Shown here: in pieces, positions 61,630 to 64,000 of the stretch | Numbering within the stretch: position 1 is the first letter of the stretch | Layout of the letters: each line of letters begins with the position of its first letter | The notes under the pieces: model-generated | Database searches by the model: none | What the model was told of the DNA's origin: nothing | What the model saw: only the letters and a program-made list of their open reading frames with translations | NCBI GenBank assembly: GCA_024734495.1 | Contig: JALMQS010000030.1 | Span: 10,022,378 to 10,086,377, forward strand | DNA length: 64,000 bases | Direction of reading: 5' to 3' | Origin: Forficula auricularia | Lineage: Eukaryota; Arthropoda; Insecta; Dermaptera; Forficulidae | Made by a program: the position numbers and the translations under genes

Positions 61630-62345
61630 ACATACATTGTAATCGTGCATGAAAAAAGTGTTTTTTTCCATCTTTTTTTCAAAATATCTAAAAAACGGCT
61701 GAAACAATTTTGATTAAAAAAATTGAGCGAAACCATGGCATTTCGCTCTACAAAAAAGCTCTAATAAGTAAACATCGAAAAAATTATATTTTTTGAGATA
61801 ATAATTGTTTTGTCAAAATGTCTGTTAGACTGTCTGGTTGTCTGTCTGGTTGTCTGTCTGGTTGTCCGTTAGTCTGTGCGTTACCAAATTTTTGTGGACG
61901 AGCTAGCTCAAAAACTAGTGTGAATATCGAAACCAAATTCCATACGTAGTTTTGGTCCATTGAGATTAAGAGCTGATTAGATTTTGGTGCATATCGACCC
62001 AAAATTAAGGAGGGGGGTTAAAAATTAAAAATCAAGGCCATTTGAGCAAACTCAACCAAATTTTATATACATTATCAGTGGGACCCCAGAAGTCTAAAAA
62101 TTCAAAAACTAACCGCCCAAAATGAGGAGGGGAGGGGGGGTGTATGGTCAAAAAATGAAAATATAAGCTCTTGTACCAAACTCAACCAAATTTTGTATAC
62201 ATAATCAGTGGGCCCCCATAAATCTAAAAATGGAAAAACTAACCCCCTCCCCTACATGATTATAAATAATTTTATTAAATAGGTATTAAATATAAGTGAG
62301 GGTTATATGGTAAAGTCAAGTGGATGGCCACATCAGAACACGTCA
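61630..62345 (-). repeat. R1 repeat, inverted full-length copy
   Basis: Reverse complement of the 36046-36650 type: begins with ...gtgtttttttcc and ends ccacatcagaacacgtcagc. The ctgtctggttgt repeats are the complement of the cagacaacc tract. Confidence 0.75.
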
Positions 62346-62960
62346 GCTTATTTTTATTTTAGATCCCACATAAAATCCAACCCTCCCTAAAATAATATGT
62401 AATTCGAATAGAATTTTAATATAATTTTCGATTTCGGGGAAAAGGAATACACATAAATTCTTAATTTCAAGTTTGTTTCTTATTTCGTTAAAGAGTTACA
62501 ATGCTCTGACAGACAGATGCACAGGCAGACATTGTAGCGACACTAATAAGGAAGGCCCCATTGTACTTTTTAAACGAAACTCTCTACTACTCTATTTTTT
62601 CAATAGTTTGATTAATAAGTATATTACGTTATTGAATTTTAGTAATGTATTGAATTTTGTCACGGAAGGAAATTTCTAAATGATGAAATCTTGTTTTTGT
62701 TGTCGTCTTTATCAAGGGATTTTCCTATGACTAAGCACATTGTCTTTATTGAGATAATGATTGATAAGAAAAAGTAGCTACTAATTAATAAAATAACCGA
62801 AAAATAAAAAAAATTCACAATTTGAAATGTATTTAATGCTTAACTTTCAGATTGATACTGTAATTTTCTCTCTAATCCTTTCTTTTGTAAATTCGATAAT
62901 CTTCGATATCTTTAACTTAAATTAGAGAACAAAGAAAGATTATTTTTTATTATAGATAAA
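62346..62960. other. AT-rich DNA, no supported gene
   Basis: A 68-codon plus-strand frame at 62473-62679 includes a translated cagacagatgcacaggcaga tract and has no protein pattern. Confidence 0.5.
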
Positions 62961-62962
62961 AG

Positions 62963-63051
62963 GATGACCTGGAGTCCGAACCCGGGATCTTCGCATGTCT
63001 GGGCCGATGCTTTTTACAATCCTCTTGACCGCTGATACCAGAACTCAAGCA
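62963..63051 (-). mobile_element. tRNA-derived SINE fragment
   Basis: Minus strand: gcggtcaagaggattg (A-box-like) ... gatcccgggttcggactccaggtcatcc (B box gggttcggactcc). It does not fold as a complete tRNA because the acceptor arms do not pair. Confidence 0.6.
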
Positions 63052-63059
63052 AATACCTC

Positions 63060-63735
63060 ATGACTATATGTGAACGAGATTTTCGTGCGTGCCTTCGGCA
63101 CGCCCTCGAAGCTCGGCCCTCCGGGCTGGAGCCCTGGCGGGCAGCGTCTCGGTCCAAAATTTTTATTCCTCTTAAAAAACCACACTCCAAATGTATACCC
63201 GTAAACTACCAAAAATACATCGTCTCTTAAAAGTTTCGCCTCTTTAATTTTTGAGTGGCGGGGGGGGGGGAGAGGAATAATTATGAATATATTTAATGTT
63301 TCTTAATTTAAAATGAATTGGAGTCTTTCATTTCAAAATTACAATTATATTTCAAATTTGGCTGGTTAATGAAAATCGATTGGAGCCATCAGTTTAAAAT
63401 CCGAGCTGACAATTATATTTCAAATTTGCCTCGTTAATTAATATATATTTAATGTTTCTTAATTTAAAATCTATTTGTGTTTTTTCATTTTCATTCGAGC
63501 TCAAATGAATACAATATTATCTCGACACAGTCTAAATCAAAAATATATAGTTTTAGTAACAGAAATCAAGATATAATTATTAATCTTTCAATGGTGTAAT
63601 GGCTAGAGCTAATGCCCTTAGTTAAAGAGTTCGTCGGTTCGATTCTAGGCAAGACGGTAATTTTTTTAGAGAAATTTCTCTAAGCGTTGTTACAAATTAA
63701 TCTAGACAAATATATGTATATAGTATTTGGAATTT
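63060..63735 (+). mobile_element. Composite repeat with tRNA-like segment, inverted partner of 40930-41720
   Basis: The same blocks as at 41 kb in inverse order: the GC-rich end (gcacgccctcgaagctcggc), cacactccaaatgtatac, two aattggagtctttcatttca-type units, then the tRNA-like segment 63588-63655 with aatggtgtaatggctagagc and the B box ggttcgattc at 63636-63645. Confidence 0.7.
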
Positions 63736-63745
63736 CATTTATTTA

Positions 63746-63946
63746 GGGCCAGTTGTATGTCGGTTGGTAAACTCTTTTTAAACGTTGACAAAGGGTAAAT
63801 CCTTAGAATTCACCTTGTGCCCGGCGGGTTGGCCAATCAGACGACACGCACTTTCATCTGATTCCGCCGAACACAAGGTGAATTCTAAGGATTTTACGCT
63901 TTGTCAACGTTTAAAAAGAGTTTACCAACCGACATACAATTGGCCC
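63746..63946. mobile_element. PIF/Harbinger-like MITE
   Basis: gggccagttgtatgtcggtt and ...aaccgacatacaattggccc, TTA on both sides (63743-63745 and 63947-63949), 201 bp. The centre is about 85% like that of 58313-58510, by eye. Confidence 0.88.
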
Positions 63947-64000
63947 TTAATCTTTAATCTCCTCTTTATTTTCGTGGCTCTTTAATGGTCTGATTTTATT

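Noticed and set aside
63588..63655. Functional tRNA gene
   Set aside because: A and B boxes are recognisable but the acceptor stem does not pair; the segment is part of a longer repeat with an inverted copy at 41 kb.

Overview
The window is AT-rich, intron-bearing animal nuclear DNA, dominated by mobile elements. Three host genes can be read, all on the + strand. The gene families, the mariner, LINE and MITE load, and the many short fold-back elements suggest an arthropod. A parasitic copepod such as a sea louse is my guess, but nothing in the sequence proves the species. There is one 100-base assembly gap (55933-56032).

Host genes. (1) 1069-7446: a four-exon group XII secreted phospholipase A2 (195 aa) with a 5.7-kb second intron full of repeats. 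(2) 14806-30847: an eight-exon SLC35B4-type nucleotide-sugar transporter (about 325 aa). All of the protein is recoverable, but the exon 3/exon 4 junction lacks a usable AG acceptor and is flanked by a 14-bp direct duplication of exon sequence. (3) 45636-46142: an intronless BTG/Tob anti-proliferative protein (168 aa). These genes are not functionally linked; they are neighbours separated by transposon debris.

Mobile elements. LINE remnants of several types lie at 5.7-6.5, 7.5-7.8, 8.7-9.0, 10.3-10.7, 12.7, 22.9-23.5, 25.2-25.6, 30.1, 56.6 and 57.6-58.6 kb. There is a dead mariner at 13.0-14.2 kb. Non-autonomous DNA elements can be assigned by their terminal repeats and target duplications: TTAA (piggyBac-like), TA (Tigger/mariner-like), TTA (Harbinger-like) and 8 bp (hAT-like). 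Helitron/HINE-like 3' ends, each a CCGAGC hairpin followed by CTRR, recur from 12.9 to 58.8 kb. Several tRNA-derived SINE pieces are present.

The most unusual feature is a large set (about 28 copies) of short elements carrying a hammerhead-ribozyme-like core: CTGANGA, one extra base, a stem-loop, GAAA, then a self-complementary helix III such as ACGT, ATATAT or ACTATAGT followed by a cleavage-type C or T. They usually occur as two inverted copies forming a fold-back, have 12-17 bp target duplications where I can define the ends, and lie inside introns of both multi-exon host genes. This resembles the ribozyme-bearing repeats of Penelope-like elements and retrozymes, but no element-encoded reverse transcriptase of that class is visible here.

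From 42.6 to 45.1, 46.2 to 49.9 and 50.2 to 51.1 kb the sequence is AT-rich with little recognisable structure apart from the BTG gene and one MITE.
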